64,000 nt of DNA, from NCBI RefSeq assembly GCF_014529935.1, contig NZ_JACVFC010000004.1, forward strand, positions 372,001-436,000, read 5' to 3'. The translations under genes were made by a program, and so were the position numbers. Below the pieces are notes generated by a model. The model did not search any database, had not been told where the DNA came from, and was given only the letters and a program-made list of their open reading frames with translations. Positions within the stretch are counted from its first letter, which is position 1. The number at the start of each line of letters is the position of its first letter. The stretch comes from Chitinophaga qingshengii. Lineage in GTDB: Bacteria; Bacteroidota; Bacteroidia; Chitinophagales; Chitinophagaceae. Positions 46,620 to 56,536 of this stretch are shown here, piece by piece.

Positions 46620-47755
46620 AGTAGCTGCGCCTGTTGTTGCAATACCTGTTCGTACAACGCTTCGTATTGCGGAATGATATTATTGATATGGAAACGTTGT
46701 GCCTGTGTCAGTGCGCCTTTACGCAGTTTGGCCAACAGCGCATCGTCCTGCAGCAGTTTAATGGCATGGGCGGCCATACCGTCCACGTCTCCTACATTAC
46801 TCATATAGCCGGTTTGACCGGGAATATTGATTTCGGGTAAGCCGCCGGCATTGGAGGAAATCACCGGTACCTGGGCAGCCATGGCTTCCAGCGCAGCGAG
46901 ACCGAAACTCTCATAGTCGGAAGGCAGCAGGAAAAGATCGCTGATAGACATCACATCTTCCAGTTGCTCCTGTTTCCCTACAAACCGTACATCCTCACAG
47001 ATGCCCAGCTCACGGCACAGGCATTCGATAGTAGGCCTGTCAGGGCCATCGCCTACGAGCAACAGCTTGGAAGGTATTTCCTGCCTTACTTTCGCGAATA
47101 CTTTCACCACATCAGGCACCCTTTTTACCTTGCGGAAGTTGGATACGTGCAGCAATATTTTTTCACCATTGGGAGCAATGGCATTGCGGAAATGCGGCAT
47201 TTCACGGCGACTGAAACGCTGGGTGTCCACAAAGTTGTAGATCACCGAGATATCTTTTTCTATCTGGAAGTATTTGTAGGTCTCGTCCCGCAGATTCTCA
47301 GATACGGCCGTAATGGCGTCAGACTCGTTGATGGAGAAGGTAACGATCGGAGCGTAGGTTTTGTCTCTTCCTACCAGGGTGATGTCGGTACCATGCAGGG
47401 TCGTAATGAACGGTACTACACGGCCCTGTTTGCTAACGATCTGTTTGGCCATATACGCCGTAGAGGCATGCGGTATCGCATAGTGTACATGGAGCAGGTC
47501 CAGCTTCTGGTTCAGGATAACATCCACCATGGTGCTGCTGAGAGCTGACTCATAAGGCGGGAAATCGAAAAGAGGGTAGGTCGGTACCTGCACCTCGTGG
47601 TAATATATATTAGCGTGAAAAGCATTGAGCCTCACGGGCTGTTGGTAGGTAATGAAATGTACCATATGGCCTTTGTCAGCCAGGGCTTTACCCAGCTCGG
47701 TAGCCAATACGCCACTACCTCCGTATGTCGGATAACATACTATTCCTATGCGCAT
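46616..47755 (-). CDS. bshA: N-acetyl-alpha-D-glucosaminyl L-malate synthase BshA
   Basis: The 379-residue GT4 glycosyltransferase performs the first step of bacillithiol synthesis, joining GlcNAc and L-malate. It starts MRIGIVCYPTYGGSGVLATELG and has VHYAIPHASTAY, VSNFRKVKRVPDV and LFLLPSDYESFGLAALEAMA, typical of BshA. Bacillithiol occurs in many Bacteroidota. It overlaps the convergent envC copy 2 by 4 bp. Confidence 0.94.
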   Translation of the reverse strand: MRIGIVCYPTYGGSGVLATELGKALADKGHMVHFITYQQPVRLNAFHANIYYHEVQVPTYPLFDFPPYESALSSTMVDVILNQKLDLLHVHYAIPHASTAYMAKQIVSKQGRVVPFITTLHGTDITLVGRDKTYAPIVTFSINESDAITAVSENLRDETYKYFQIEKDISVIYNFVDTQRFSRREMPHFRNAIAPNGEKILLHVSNFRKVKRVPDVVKVFAKVRQEIPSKLLLVGDGPDRPTIECLCRELGICEDVRFVGKQEQLEDVMSISDLFLLPSDYESFGLAALEAMAAQVPVISSNAGGLPEINIPGQTGYMSNVGDVDGMAAHAIKLLQDDALLAKLRKGALTQAQRFHINNIIPQYEALYEQVLQQQAQLL

Positions 47756-47945
47756 GATCTTTATTTTAACGAACGGAAAGCAACCAGTAATAAAGCCCTG
47801 TAATGATGTGTGCCAGCGACCAGATTACTTTGCGTAACGAAGGTAACGCTGAATTTTCAATTAGCGGAGCGTCTAAAACCATTTATTTGTTATTTGTAAG
47901 AACCCTGCCAATTAGTTAGTTTTATTGCAAAATTTAGCCGCTTAT

Positions 47946-49319
47946 ATGAGAAAACTCCTTTTGCCAATGCTGCTGACCTGCCTGTTGCCGGCAGTTACCA
48001 GGGCTCAGCAGTCAGATTCCCTCGTTTTAAGACAGATGGCCGACGAAATCCTGAGAAACAGCACCGCCTATGAAAATCTCCGGGTACTGACGAAGACGAT
48101 CGGTGGCCGGCTGGCCGGCTCTCCACAGATGGTAAAGGCCGAGCAATGGGGCGTAAAAGCCCTGAAAGCCGCCGGCGCTGACACCGTATACCTGCAGGAA
48201 TGTATGGTGCCCCATTGGGTGCGCGGTGAGAAAGAAGAAGCCCGTATTGTGTCCCGGTTGCGCGACTTTGTACCACCGCTGAACATACTGGCGCTGGGTA
48301 ACTCCGTAGGCACCGGAAAGGCCGGTATTACCGCCCCTGTGCTGGAAGTCGCTTCGTTTGAGGACCTGGAAGCCAAAAAAGACCAGGTAAAAGGAAAAAT
48401 CATCTTCTACAACTACCGCTTTAAACCGGAATTCATCAAAACTTTCCACTCATACGGCGATGCGGTGAAATACCGTGGTCAGGGCGCCAGCCGCGCCGCT
48501 AAATACGGCGCCGTGGCAGTGATTGTACGCTCTATGTCGCATGGGGCCAATAACTTACCCCATACCGGCGCTATGGCTTATGACTCGGCCTATCCCAAAA
48601 TTCCGGCTGTGGCCATTGGCCTGCAGGATGCCGACCGCCTGAGCGACCGGCTGAAGAAAGATAACTCCGCGAAAGTATTTCTCCGCACCAACTGCCAGAT
48701 GCTGGCAGATACTATTGGTCACAACGTAATCGGGGAAATACGGGGCAGCAAATATCCCGATCAGTACATTACAGTAGGCGGTCACCTCGATTCATGGGAC
48801 GTATGCGAAGGAGCCCATGATGATGGCGCCGGCTGTGTACAGTCTATTGAAGTGTTGCGTACCTTTAAGGCTATGGGTGTAAAACCCGCGCGCACCTTGC
48901 GTGTAGTGCTGTTTGCCAATGAGGAAAACGGTACCCGTGGTGGTAAAAAATATGCGCAACTGGCTAAAGAACGGAATGAAAAACACGTCTTTGCACTGGA
49001 GAGCGACGCTGGTGGCTTTACACCCAGAGGCTTTATGTCTACCATGGAGCCGGAGAAAAAAGCGAAGATGGCTAGCTGGAAACCGCTGCTGGAACCCTAT
49101 GGCCTGTATGATTTTAAAGAAGAAGGTGGTGGTGTGGACGTAGGACAACTGAACCGGCTGTTGGGTACTCCTATGGCTGAACTTTCTCCGGACAGTCAGC
49201 GTTATTTTGATATTCACCACGCGGCCAACGATGTGTTTGAAGCGGTGAATAAACGTGAACTGGAATTAGGCGCCTTTGGTATGGCCGGTCTTATTTATTT
49301 GGTGGATCTTTACTTTTGA
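47946..49319 (+). CDS. Secreted M28 family metallopeptidase
   Basis: The 457-residue protein has a signal peptide (MRKLLLPMLLTCLLPAVTRAQ), a PA-type insert (about 115-240) and an M28 aminopeptidase domain with metal ligands in VGGHLDSWDVCEGAHDDGAG, FANEENGTRG and IHHAAND. M28 enzymes release N-terminal amino acids or dipeptides. An in-frame TTG at 47925 is less likely than this ATG. Location is periplasmic or surface. Confidence 0.9.
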   Translation: MRKLLLPMLLTCLLPAVTRAQQSDSLVLRQMADEILRNSTAYENLRVLTKTIGGRLAGSPQMVKAEQWGVKALKAAGADTVYLQECMVPHWVRGEKEEARIVSRLRDFVPPLNILALGNSVGTGKAGITAPVLEVASFEDLEAKKDQVKGKIIFYNYRFKPEFIKTFHSYGDAVKYRGQGASRAAKYGAVAVIVRSMSHGANNLPHTGAMAYDSAYPKIPAVAIGLQDADRLSDRLKKDNSAKVFLRTNCQMLADTIGHNVIGEIRGSKYPDQYITVGGHLDSWDVCEGAHDDGAGCVQSIEVLRTFKAMGVKPARTLRVVLFANEENGTRGGKKYAQLAKERNEKHVFALESDAGGFTPRGFMSTMEPEKKAKMASWKPLLEPYGLYDFKEEGGGVDVGQLNRLLGTPMAELSPDSQRYFDIHHAANDVFEAVNKRELELGAFGMAGLIYLVDLYF

Positions 49320-49344
49320 TCATAACGTTTACTAAACTCATCAC

Positions 49345-49734
49345 ATGGGGCGGTTTATTTTTATTGTTGTTACCATCATTATCCTGGTATTGGGCGGTTT
49401 CTTCCTGTACAAGTTTTACTTTGTCTTTGGCAGAGGCGTAAAGGCGGGGGAACTCAATTATTTCGTGCAAAAGGGCTACGTTTTCAAAACCTATGAAGGA
49501 AAGTTAATCCAGTCCGGCTATAAAGGCCAGGCTGCGGGAACAATTCAATCCAATGAGTTCCAGTTCTCCGTGGCGAACGAACGTATTGCGCAGCAGCTGA
49601 TGACTGCCAGCGGCAAAGCGGTGGAACTGCATTACAAGGAATATCTCGGCGCATTGCCCTGGCGCGGTTACAGTCCGTTTATCGTAGACAGTGTAATCAG
49701 CGTGAGGGATGCATCCGGAAGAGATATACCTTAA
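49345..49734 (+). CDS. Membrane-anchored hypothetical protein
   Basis: The 129-residue protein has one N-terminal transmembrane segment (about 3-26) and a beta-rich soluble part (GYVFKTYEGKLIQSGYKG, FQFSVANERIAQQLM, YKEYLGALPWRGYSPFIVDSVI). I recall it as a conserved Bacteroidota family, sometimes labelled 6-phosphogluconate dehydrogenase without basis; no such domain is present. It follows the M28 gene by 25 bp and precedes a terminator. Confidence 0.7.
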   Translation: MGRFIFIVVTIIILVLGGFFLYKFYFVFGRGVKAGELNYFVQKGYVFKTYEGKLIQSGYKGQAAGTIQSNEFQFSVANERIAQQLMTASGKAVELHYKEYLGALPWRGYSPFIVDSVISVRDASGRDIP

Positions 49735-49740
49735 TCGGCC

Positions 49741-49790
49741 AGACACAAAAAAAGAGCGAAGACCATCGTCTTCGCTCTTTTTTTGTGTCT
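49741..49790. terminator. Bidirectional terminator, perfect 23-bp arms
   Basis: AGACACAAAAAAAGAGCGAA onward is exactly complementary to the right arm ending TTTTTTTGTGTCT, with loop CATC. T tracts in both directions suit the convergent genes on either side. Confidence 0.93.
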
Positions 49791-49796
49791 TTATTT

Positions 49797-50510
49797 TTAA
49801 GCCTGTCCGGCGTAAAGTAAAAAAATCGCAGGACGCTTATGCAGGTCCGGCAACGCTTTCCGCCATTCACGGATCGTTTTTGTTTTGATGAATTCTTCCG
49901 GTCCGGTGATATCCATCGCGATACACAGCCGGGTGTGGTCTTTACAGTGGTCCAAAATATCCTTTAGCAGCTGATTGTTACGGTAAGGTGTTTCGATGAA
50001 CAACTGGGTTTGTTTTTTCCGGTCGGATTCGTCTTCCAGCTGGCGGAGGACTTTACCACGTTCTGGTGCTTTGATAGGCAGGTAGCCGGTAAACTGAAAG
50101 TTCTGGCCATTCATACCGGAAGCCATCAGGGCCAGTAGCATGGAATTGGGACCTACCATCGGGATCACACGGGCATCTATGCTGTGGGCAGCCTGTACGA
50201 CCAGGTGGCCAGGATCAGCGATGGCCGGGCATCCTGCTTCACTCAGTACTCCGATATCTGTACCGGCCTGTAACAGCTTTTTCGCTAAAGCAGTATCTGG
50301 TGGCTGGTTTTCATGCATGGGCAGCAATTGCAGTTCATCGATATTGATGTTTCTGTCTAATGCTTTCAGGTAACGGCGGGCGGTACGTTCATTTTCTACA
50401 TAAAATACACGCAATTGCCGGGCAATGGTGGTTATATAGGCAGGAATGCTGAACAGGGCGTCAGCGCTCAACACAGTGGGAATCAGGTACACTTTGCCTG
50501 TAGCACTCAT
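49797..50510 (-). CDS. SAM-dependent methyltransferase, RsmI-like
   Basis: The 237-residue protein is a tetrapyrrole-methylase-fold enzyme resembling RsmI, the 16S rRNA C1402 2'-O-methyltransferase. GVLSEAGCPAIADPG (SAM site), MVGPNSMLLALMASG and FIETPYRNNQLL are visible. It lacks the usual N-terminal part of RsmI, so the substrate is uncertain; Bacteroidota often have such a paralogue. It starts 2 bp downstream of the EI24 gene. Confidence 0.82.
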   Translation of the reverse strand: MSATGKVYLIPTVLSADALFSIPAYITTIARQLRVFYVENERTARRYLKALDRNINIDELQLLPMHENQPPDTALAKKLLQAGTDIGVLSEAGCPAIADPGHLVVQAAHSIDARVIPMVGPNSMLLALMASGMNGQNFQFTGYLPIKAPERGKVLRQLEDESDRKKQTQLFIETPYRNNQLLKDILDHCKDHTRLCIAMDITGPEEFIKTKTIREWRKALPDLHKRPAIFLLYAGQA

Positions 50511-50512
50511 GG

Positions 50513-51280
50513 TTATATCAGTTTTTTGTTTTGCAGATCGATGGTAGCGGCGATAACAGCGTAGGATGGCGCCAGCATCCAGCCGAGCACCGGTATCAGC
50601 ATGAAGACGTAGAACACCATTCCGTTGCCCAGGGCCATGCCACGATGCTGACGGATAAATTGTATACTCTGCGACATGCTGAGGCGATGCCGTTCACAGC
50701 TGTAATCCATCATGGAAAAGCCATAGAAATAGGCCTCAATAAAGAACCCGATCATGGGGGTAATCCAGCCTACGACCGGAATAAAGGATACGACTAGTAA
50801 CACCAGGATGGCGGCTGTCTGGTATACGATATTACGGAACGACATCCGGACGCCGCGCCAGATGTCCTGGCCCAGCTGTGCCCAGCTAAAGGGAAACTCC
50901 CGGTATTCCAGGATCGCTTCTGTTTTCTCCGAGAGGTAGGAAAAAACAGGGGATGCCACAATCAGAAACAGATATTTGAAGTAGGAAAAATACCAGAATA
51001 CAAACACAATCCGCACAGAGAAGGCCACGAGAATAAACAGGAAACTTACCCAGCTGCTTTCCAGGTCCTGTACCCATTCGGTGATGTGCAACAGCCGGGT
51101 CAGGTATTCCACAAAATCACCGGAATAACCCCAAACAAAATAAAACCCGGTAAAAAATAATAAGCAGTAGATAATGCCGGGTATCAGTATCCATTTCCAC
51201 AGCTTATGCTGCATAATGAACTGATGGGCTTTTCCATATGATTGAATGGCCGACAGTACCTCTCTGAATGAAAAAAACAA
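50513..51280 (-). CDS. EI24 (CysZ-like) membrane protein
   Basis: The 255-residue protein has four to six membrane segments and matches the EI24/CysZ family, with FPFSWAQLGQDIWRGVRMSFRN and SFIPVVGWITPMIGFFIEAYFYG. CysZ members transport sulfate; that activity is not established here. It ends 2 bp before the methyltransferase gene, so the two are likely co-transcribed. Confidence 0.85.
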   Translation of the reverse strand: MFFSFREVLSAIQSYGKAHQFIMQHKLWKWILIPGIIYCLLFFTGFYFVWGYSGDFVEYLTRLLHITEWVQDLESSWVSFLFILVAFSVRIVFVFWYFSYFKYLFLIVASPVFSYLSEKTEAILEYREFPFSWAQLGQDIWRGVRMSFRNIVYQTAAILVLLVVSFIPVVGWITPMIGFFIEAYFYGFSMMDYSCERHRLSMSQSIQFIRQHRGMALGNGMVFYVFMLIPVLGWMLAPSYAVIAATIDLQNKKLI

Positions 51281-51404
51281 CGCCTGAGATTTTTTTGGTG
51301 ACAGAAAATTTTATCTGAATAATTGATGATGAACGAAACTAAGGCAAAAATATTTCAAATCGGATCCGGATTTACGGAAATCGTTGATTTTATGGGGTTC
51401 TTGA

Positions 51405-51437
51405 TAAAAAAAACCGTGAAGCACAGGCTACACGGTT
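51405..51437 (-). terminator. Terminator of the PorP/SprF-like gene
   Basis: AACCGTG and CACGGTT form a short stem with a 13-base loop, followed on the minus strand by eight T. It is 32 bp past the stop codon. Confidence 0.8.
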
Positions 51438-51469
51438 CCGATATATAATCAGGGTGACAGGTCTGGTGA

Positions 51470-52486
51470 TCAGAAACGGGGACACAACGTTTTATACTTG
51501 TTGTTCTCGTTCCTGGTGTGGATGTAGATCAGTGATATTTCCAGTCCGCCGCGGGCATTCGAAGCCGGTTTCAGGCTGGATACGTTGGTATCGTAGGTCA
51601 TGCCTACCTGGAATCCTTTGAACTGCATCCCTACGTAAGGAATGATCGCGTCTTTCAGACGGTACCAGCTACCCAGGAAAAGCACGGTAGGATTGTTTTC
51701 TTCCACCTCGCTCAGGGTGAAACCATAAGCGCCGCCAAAAGTAAATTCAGAGGCCGTGCTTTGTTTCATGTACAGAATACTGGTATGAAAACGGTCCTTC
51801 CCGTTTACCGGCACAGAGCCGCCGCCATGCAGCGTCCAGCGATAGCTTAGACGGTTCTGGGTTTGGTCCATAAAGGATTCTATCGGTTGGGTAATATGAT
51901 AATAAGAGGCGCCCAGGTAGATGTTGGAAGACTCTCCAATCAGGCCATTGTAAAGTATGCCGATGTTAGGATCGAAGTAGGATATTTTCGGATTTACCAG
52001 CGTTTCGTTACTGGGTATCAAAGGATTGTACCCGTTGTTGTCCATCTGGTTTTCAAATTGCAGTTTAGTGTTGTCTATTCTTTTCTGTACCAGCGTTCCC
52101 TGTAAACCAATAGCAATGGTATGGTTGCCTTCCGGGTCCAGCCCTTTGTGATAGGCTGTACTGGCCGAAAGATAAGTGGCTGTGAGAGCGCCGCCGCCAC
52201 TTCGGTCATACATCGCCATCAAACCTACTCCCCAAATATCTGTATAGGAGATTACGTTTTTCAGGATGCCGAAATCAATAGCGGCTGTGCCCGTTACAAA
52301 CGGTGTGGAAATGCTGCGCCATTGAGAACGATAGTTGCCTGACATACGATAATCGCCTGAAAATAAACCTGTAAAAGCTGGATTAAGCGTGAGCGGAGAG
52401 GCGAAAAACTGAGAAAAGTGCGGATCCTGTGCCCGCAATGAGTTTAGATAGAAGAATATGGTCAAGAATAGTAAAGCTCTTTTCAT
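51470..52486 (-). CDS. PorP/SprF family outer membrane protein
   Basis: The 338-residue beta-barrel protein has a signal peptide (about 1-19) and the family opening AQDPHFSQFFASPLTLNPAFTGLF. PorP/SprF proteins support secretion or surface attachment of particular T9SS cargo, usually encoded next door. No large adhesin is adjacent here, so its partner is elsewhere or it is a lone paralogue. It is monocistronic. Confidence 0.93.
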   Translation of the reverse strand: MKRALLFLTIFFYLNSLRAQDPHFSQFFASPLTLNPAFTGLFSGDYRMSGNYRSQWRSISTPFVTGTAAIDFGILKNVISYTDIWGVGLMAMYDRSGGGALTATYLSASTAYHKGLDPEGNHTIAIGLQGTLVQKRIDNTKLQFENQMDNNGYNPLIPSNETLVNPKISYFDPNIGILYNGLIGESSNIYLGASYYHITQPIESFMDQTQNRLSYRWTLHGGGSVPVNGKDRFHTSILYMKQSTASEFTFGGAYGFTLSEVEENNPTVLFLGSWYRLKDAIIPYVGMQFKGFQVGMTYDTNVSSLKPASNARGGLEISLIYIHTRNENNKYKTLCPRF

Positions 52487-52612
52487 AAGATAAGCTTAAA
52501 GCATAGGGTTTATGCAGTAAGGGTGAAGGTACACCAAAAATGTTATATTTCAAATTAAATCCATGTGTAAAAAAATTAATACAGAAGAGAAATGCCTGTC
52601 GCTATAATAAAT

Positions 52613-52688
52613 TTACGGATTTAACAATTTACATGAGGTGGTAAAATCGTGTGATATATTGCCCTCATTTAAATTGCTAAATCCGTAA
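52613..52688. repeat. Long palindrome upstream of the PorP/SprF gene and downstream of upp
   Basis: TTACGGATTTAACAATTTAC and its partner ending GCTAAATCCGTAA form about 26 bp of arms with few mismatches around a 24-base loop. Confidence 0.82.
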
Positions 52689-52732
52689 GCTGTATTGTCC
52701 GAAAATTCCAGGTATTAAACGCAGGAAACGGA

Positions 52733-53386
52733 CTATTGTTGTAATTTATTTCCGAAAGCCAGATCACCGGCGTCTCCCAAACCAGGTACGATATACCCTT
52801 TGGCGGTCAGTTCGTCATCAATGTCTCCGGCCCAGATGGTAATATTGGCTTTGGTATTACGCAGCACATATTCAATACCAACGGTGCAGGCTATCGCTAC
52901 CACCAGGTGTATGTGAGTGGGTTTTCCTATTTCTTCCAGGTGTTCAATTGTTTTTACCAGGGAAGAACCGGTAGCCAGCATGGGATCGGAGAGGATCAGC
53001 ACTTGCCCTTCAATGGAAGGACTGCTCACATATTCCAGGCTGATATCGAAAGAGCCGTCATGGTTGTGTTTGCGGTAAGCGGAGATAAATGCGTGGTCCG
53101 CTTTGTCGAAATAATGCAGCAAACCCTGATGGAGCGCCAGTCCGGCCCTCAGGATGGTCGCCAGTACCGGCTGTGCTTTCAGTACCCGGCAATTGGCAAT
53201 ACCCATGGGAGTGGTAATTTCCTTTTCCTCATACTCCAGCGTTTTGCTGATCTCATAGGCGGCTACTTCACCCAGCCTTTCCATATTACGCCGGAAGCGC
53301 ATACGGTCCTGCTGTACATCTATATTCCGGATCTCGCTCAGCCATTCACCTACCAGCGAATTTGTTTCACTTAAATTGATTATCAT
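52733..53386 (-). CDS. upp: Uracil phosphoribosyltransferase
   Basis: The 217-residue enzyme makes UMP from uracil and PRPP. The PRPP-binding stretch VLILSDPMLATGSSLVKTIEHL and the uracil-binding end GYIVPGLGDAGDLAFG are present. It has no close co-oriented neighbour. The adjacent VWA gene is also on the minus strand but lies 47 bp away. Confidence 0.96.
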   Translation of the reverse strand: MIINLSETNSLVGEWLSEIRNIDVQQDRMRFRRNMERLGEVAAYEISKTLEYEEKEITTPMGIANCRVLKAQPVLATILRAGLALHQGLLHYFDKADHAFISAYRKHNHDGSFDISLEYVSSPSIEGQVLILSDPMLATGSSLVKTIEHLEEIGKPTHIHLVVAIACTVGIEYVLRNTKANITIWAGDIDDELTAKGYIVPGLGDAGDLAFGNKLQQ

Positions 53387-53433
53387 ATATCTGCTTCGCT
53401 TTGAAGCGGCAAATTACCGAAAATATAGGAAAC

Positions 53434-55329
53434 CTATTCCTCGTCTTTATTGAGCAATCGGGCTTTTTTCACCAGCTGAATAAACTCTGCCCGGTATCCT
53501 TCGGTATCGTCGCCTTTAGCTCCGGAAGCCAGCTGTAATATGGTATCGTAACTGATGTTCCCTTTGTAGGCGGAGTTGCGCAGCAGTTGCCCGAAAGCTG
53601 CTACAGCGGTGGCCATACGGAAATCTTCCGGTGCGGCTGTTACTTCCTGGTTGTTGTAAGGCAATACCTGTTCCATCAGCTGGCTCTTATCGGCATCCGG
53701 TTGTTTGTAACGCAGTTTCACGGTGAGCACTTCCGGCCGGCTGCCGACAACGGTGGTCTGCTGGTATTTTAAAGGATCTACCCAGTTGACGGGTTTACCC
53801 GTTTTGTCTTTGGAAGAAACGATCTCATACAGGGCAGTCACGGTATGACCTACACCCATATCACCGGCATCTTTTTTATCGTTATTAAAATCTTCATTCG
53901 CCAGCAGGCGGTTTTCATAGCCTACTAACCGGTACGACTGCACGAAAGCGGGATTAAATTCTACCTGCAGTTTCACATCTTTCGCTACGGTGAACAAGGT
54001 GCCACCAAACTCGGTCACAAAGGTACGGCGGGCTTCTTCGAAATTATCGATATAGGCATAGTTGCCATTACCTTTATCGGCCAGCAGTTCCAGCTTGTTG
54101 TCTTTATAGTTGCCCATGCCGAAACCCAGCACAGAAAGGAAGATACCTTCCTGTCTTTCTTTTTCGATGATCCGTTGCAGTTCGCCATCGCTGGAAGCGC
54201 CTACGTTGAAATCACCATCAGTGGCGAGGATCACGCGGTTGTTGCTTTTAGCCGTACGGTTCTCTAAAGCAATTTTATAGGCCAGTTTGATGCCTTCGCC
54301 ACCAGCGGTAGAACCGCCGGCCTGTAAGGATTCCATGGCTTCCAGTATTTTCTTTTTCTCACTGCCGGGCGTAGAAGGCAACACCACACCGGCTGCACCG
54401 GCATATACCACTACGGCTACCCGGTCTTGCGGCCGCAACTGTTGTACCAGCGCGGAGAAAGCCCGTTTTACCAGGGGCAGTTTATTTTCTTCGTCCATAG
54501 AGCCGGACACGTCGATTAAAAACACCAGGTTGGAAGCCGGCAGCTTGCCGGCATCTACCTGCTTGGCTTTCAGCGCAATGCGCACCAGCTGGTGATCAGT
54601 ATTCCAGGGGCATACGGCCATATCGGTGTAAATAGCCACCAGGTCTTTACCGGCAGGTGCTTTATAGTTATAGTCGAAGTAGTTGATCATCTCTTCTACC
54701 CGCACGGCATCCTGTGGAGGAAGACTGCCCTGGTTCAGGAAACGGCGCACATTACTGTAGGCGGCCCTGTCCACGTCTATGCTGAAAGTGCTGAGTGGCT
54801 GGTCGGTGACGGCATGGAAGTCGTTTTCGTTAATCGGACTGTAATCTTCCGTACTGGGCCGGGGAGATCTGCTTATTACCATACGGCGCTTGGCGGCATA
54901 GGGAGGAGCGGCGTTACGGACCATATCGCCGGCGGGTGCAGCTGCATTCGCTTGCCCATAGCCTGTGACCATTACTTCTGATAACGTGCGGTCTTCTGCT
55001 TGTATGATAGGTTTGGGGGAGACAAAGGAAACAGGGGTCATGTTAACAACAACGGATGAGAGGCCGGCTTTAATTTGTATAGTCGCAGTTTCATAATTGG
55101 GGGCAATAACTTGCAGGGTCAACGGTCCATCGGGTACCTGCAGGGTAAACCGGCCTTTTTTATCGCTGTGGGTAAGGGCCTGGCCACCTTTTTTAAGGCT
55201 AACAACGGCGCCGGCTATGGGGGCGTGGGTCTGTTTGTCCTGCACCGTCCCTGTCAGGGAGTGCAATTGGGCGGAGGCCTGGATGACCACCAGGCAACTC
55301 AGCAATAGCAGAAAGAGGTATTTCTTCAT
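53434..55329 (-). CDS. VWA-domain protein with carboxypeptidase-regulatory and DUF3520 regions
   Basis: The 631-residue protein has a signal peptide (1-21), a carboxypeptidase-regulatory-like domain (about 23-98), a VTGYG motif (121-125) like that at the plug of SusC-type receptors, a VWA N-terminal region (STFSIDVDRAAYSNVRRFL, near 180), the VWA domain with MIDAS start LIDVSGSMDEE (273-277) and a C-terminal DUF3520 part. This resembles YfbK-like proteins with a surface-linked N-terminus. The ATG at 55329 is preferred to the one at 55425 because only it gives the signal peptide. Function unknown; metal-dependent protein contacts are expected. Confidence 0.87.
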   Translation of the reverse strand: MKKYLFLLLLSCLVVIQASAQLHSLTGTVQDKQTHAPIAGAVVSLKKGGQALTHSDKKGRFTLQVPDGPLTLQVIAPNYETATIQIKAGLSSVVVNMTPVSFVSPKPIIQAEDRTLSEVMVTGYGQANAAAPAGDMVRNAAPPYAAKRRMVISRSPRPSTEDYSPINENDFHAVTDQPLSTFSIDVDRAAYSNVRRFLNQGSLPPQDAVRVEEMINYFDYNYKAPAGKDLVAIYTDMAVCPWNTDHQLVRIALKAKQVDAGKLPASNLVFLIDVSGSMDEENKLPLVKRAFSALVQQLRPQDRVAVVVYAGAAGVVLPSTPGSEKKKILEAMESLQAGGSTAGGEGIKLAYKIALENRTAKSNNRVILATDGDFNVGASSDGELQRIIEKERQEGIFLSVLGFGMGNYKDNKLELLADKGNGNYAYIDNFEEARRTFVTEFGGTLFTVAKDVKLQVEFNPAFVQSYRLVGYENRLLANEDFNNDKKDAGDMGVGHTVTALYEIVSSKDKTGKPVNWVDPLKYQQTTVVGSRPEVLTVKLRYKQPDADKSQLMEQVLPYNNQEVTAAPEDFRMATAVAAFGQLLRNSAYKGNISYDTILQLASGAKGDDTEGYRAEFIQLVKKARLLNKDEE

Positions 55330-55413
55330 ATATGGGTATTTTCTGTCGGCATGATGCAGGGGAAATAACAGATTCCATAAAAGGGTAAAAAAAAATTTAG
55401 CGAAGGGAAATCC

Positions 55414-55421
55414 TACCTTTG
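55414..55421 (+). promoter_or_regulatory. Putative -7 box for anmK
   Basis: TACCTTTG matches TAnnTTTG, 16 bp before the anmK start codon, which predicts a very short leader. Confidence 0.45.
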
Positions 55422-55437
55422 CCAAAATTTTAGTTGA

Positions 55438-56529
55438 ATGGTATACAACGTAATAGGTACCATGTCCGGTAGCTCATTGGACGGACTGGATATCGTTTTC
55501 GCTGAGTTAACGGAAATCAGGGGACAATGGACTTATGTCATCAAGGCGTCGGAAAGCCTGCCTTATGAACCGGAATGGGTAGAAAGGCTGGCTGCCGCTA
55601 CTACGCTGCCTGCCAGGGAATACCTGCTGCTGCATACAGCCTACGGTCACTACGCGGGCCAGCGTATTCTGTCTTTTATAGAGAAAAATGAACTGGATCA
55701 TAAAGTACATTTTATTGCTTCGCATGGGCATACCACTTTCCACCTGCCAGGGGAAAAAATGACGGCTCAGCTGGGCGATGGCGCCGCTATGGCAGCGGTT
55801 ACCAAACTGCCGGTCATCACCGACCTGCGCGCGGTGGACGTGGCATTGGGCGGTCAGGGTGCGCCTATTGTACCTATCGGTGAGAAATACCTGCTGGGTG
55901 GTTATCAGTTCTGGCTCAACCTGGGCGGTATTGCCAATATCTCCGCTCAACTGCCGGAAGGCTTTGTGGCATTCGATATCTGCCCGGCCAACCGGGTGCT
56001 CAATGAACTGGCACAGCAACTCAACAAACCCTATGATGACGGCGGCGCCCTTGCTGCCGGCGGTGTAAGTGATGCCGGTCTGCTGGCACAACTGAACGCA
56101 TTGCCCTACTATCAGCAGCCATGGCCTAAATCACTGGCTAATGATTTCGGCACCGGTACCGTACTGCCCATGATCCAGGCACTGCGTATATCCGTACAGG
56201 GTAAACTGCGTACCTATACAGAACATATTGCGGCGCAGATAACACAAGCTGCCGGCCAGCTGAAAGCAGCCATGCCGGAAGGCCCGGCTAAACTGCTGAT
56301 TACCGGTGGTGGGGCATTTAATACGTTCCTGGCAGATACGATCCGCCGGCAACTGGAACCATTGGGTATTGAAGTAGAAGTGCCGGATGAGCAGACGGTA
56401 GCTTTTAAGGAAGCCCTGGTAATGGCCCTGATAGGCGCTTTGAGATGGAGACAGGAAATAAATGTATTGTCTTCGGTAACAGGCGCAGAAAGAGATTCTA
56501 TTAATGGTGCGCTCTGGATCAGCCAATAA
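55438..56529 (+). CDS. anmK: Anhydro-N-acetylmuramic acid kinase
   Basis: The 363-residue kinase phosphorylates 1,6-anhydro-MurNAc during cell wall recycling. It starts MVYNVIGTMSGSSLDGLDIV (ATP-binding loop) and has ITDLRAVDVALGGQGAPIVP and LLITGGGAFNTFL. A -7 box precedes it and a shared terminator separates it from ade. Confidence 0.96.
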   Translation: MVYNVIGTMSGSSLDGLDIVFAELTEIRGQWTYVIKASESLPYEPEWVERLAAATTLPAREYLLLHTAYGHYAGQRILSFIEKNELDHKVHFIASHGHTTFHLPGEKMTAQLGDGAAMAAVTKLPVITDLRAVDVALGGQGAPIVPIGEKYLLGGYQFWLNLGGIANISAQLPEGFVAFDICPANRVLNELAQQLNKPYDDGGALAAGGVSDAGLLAQLNALPYYQQPWPKSLANDFGTGTVLPMIQALRISVQGKLRTYTEHIAAQITQAAGQLKAAMPEGPAKLLITGGGAFNTFLADTIRRQLEPLGIEVEVPDEQTVAFKEALVMALIGALRWRQEINVLSSVTGAERDSINGALWISQ

Positions 56530-56536
56530 AAAAAAT

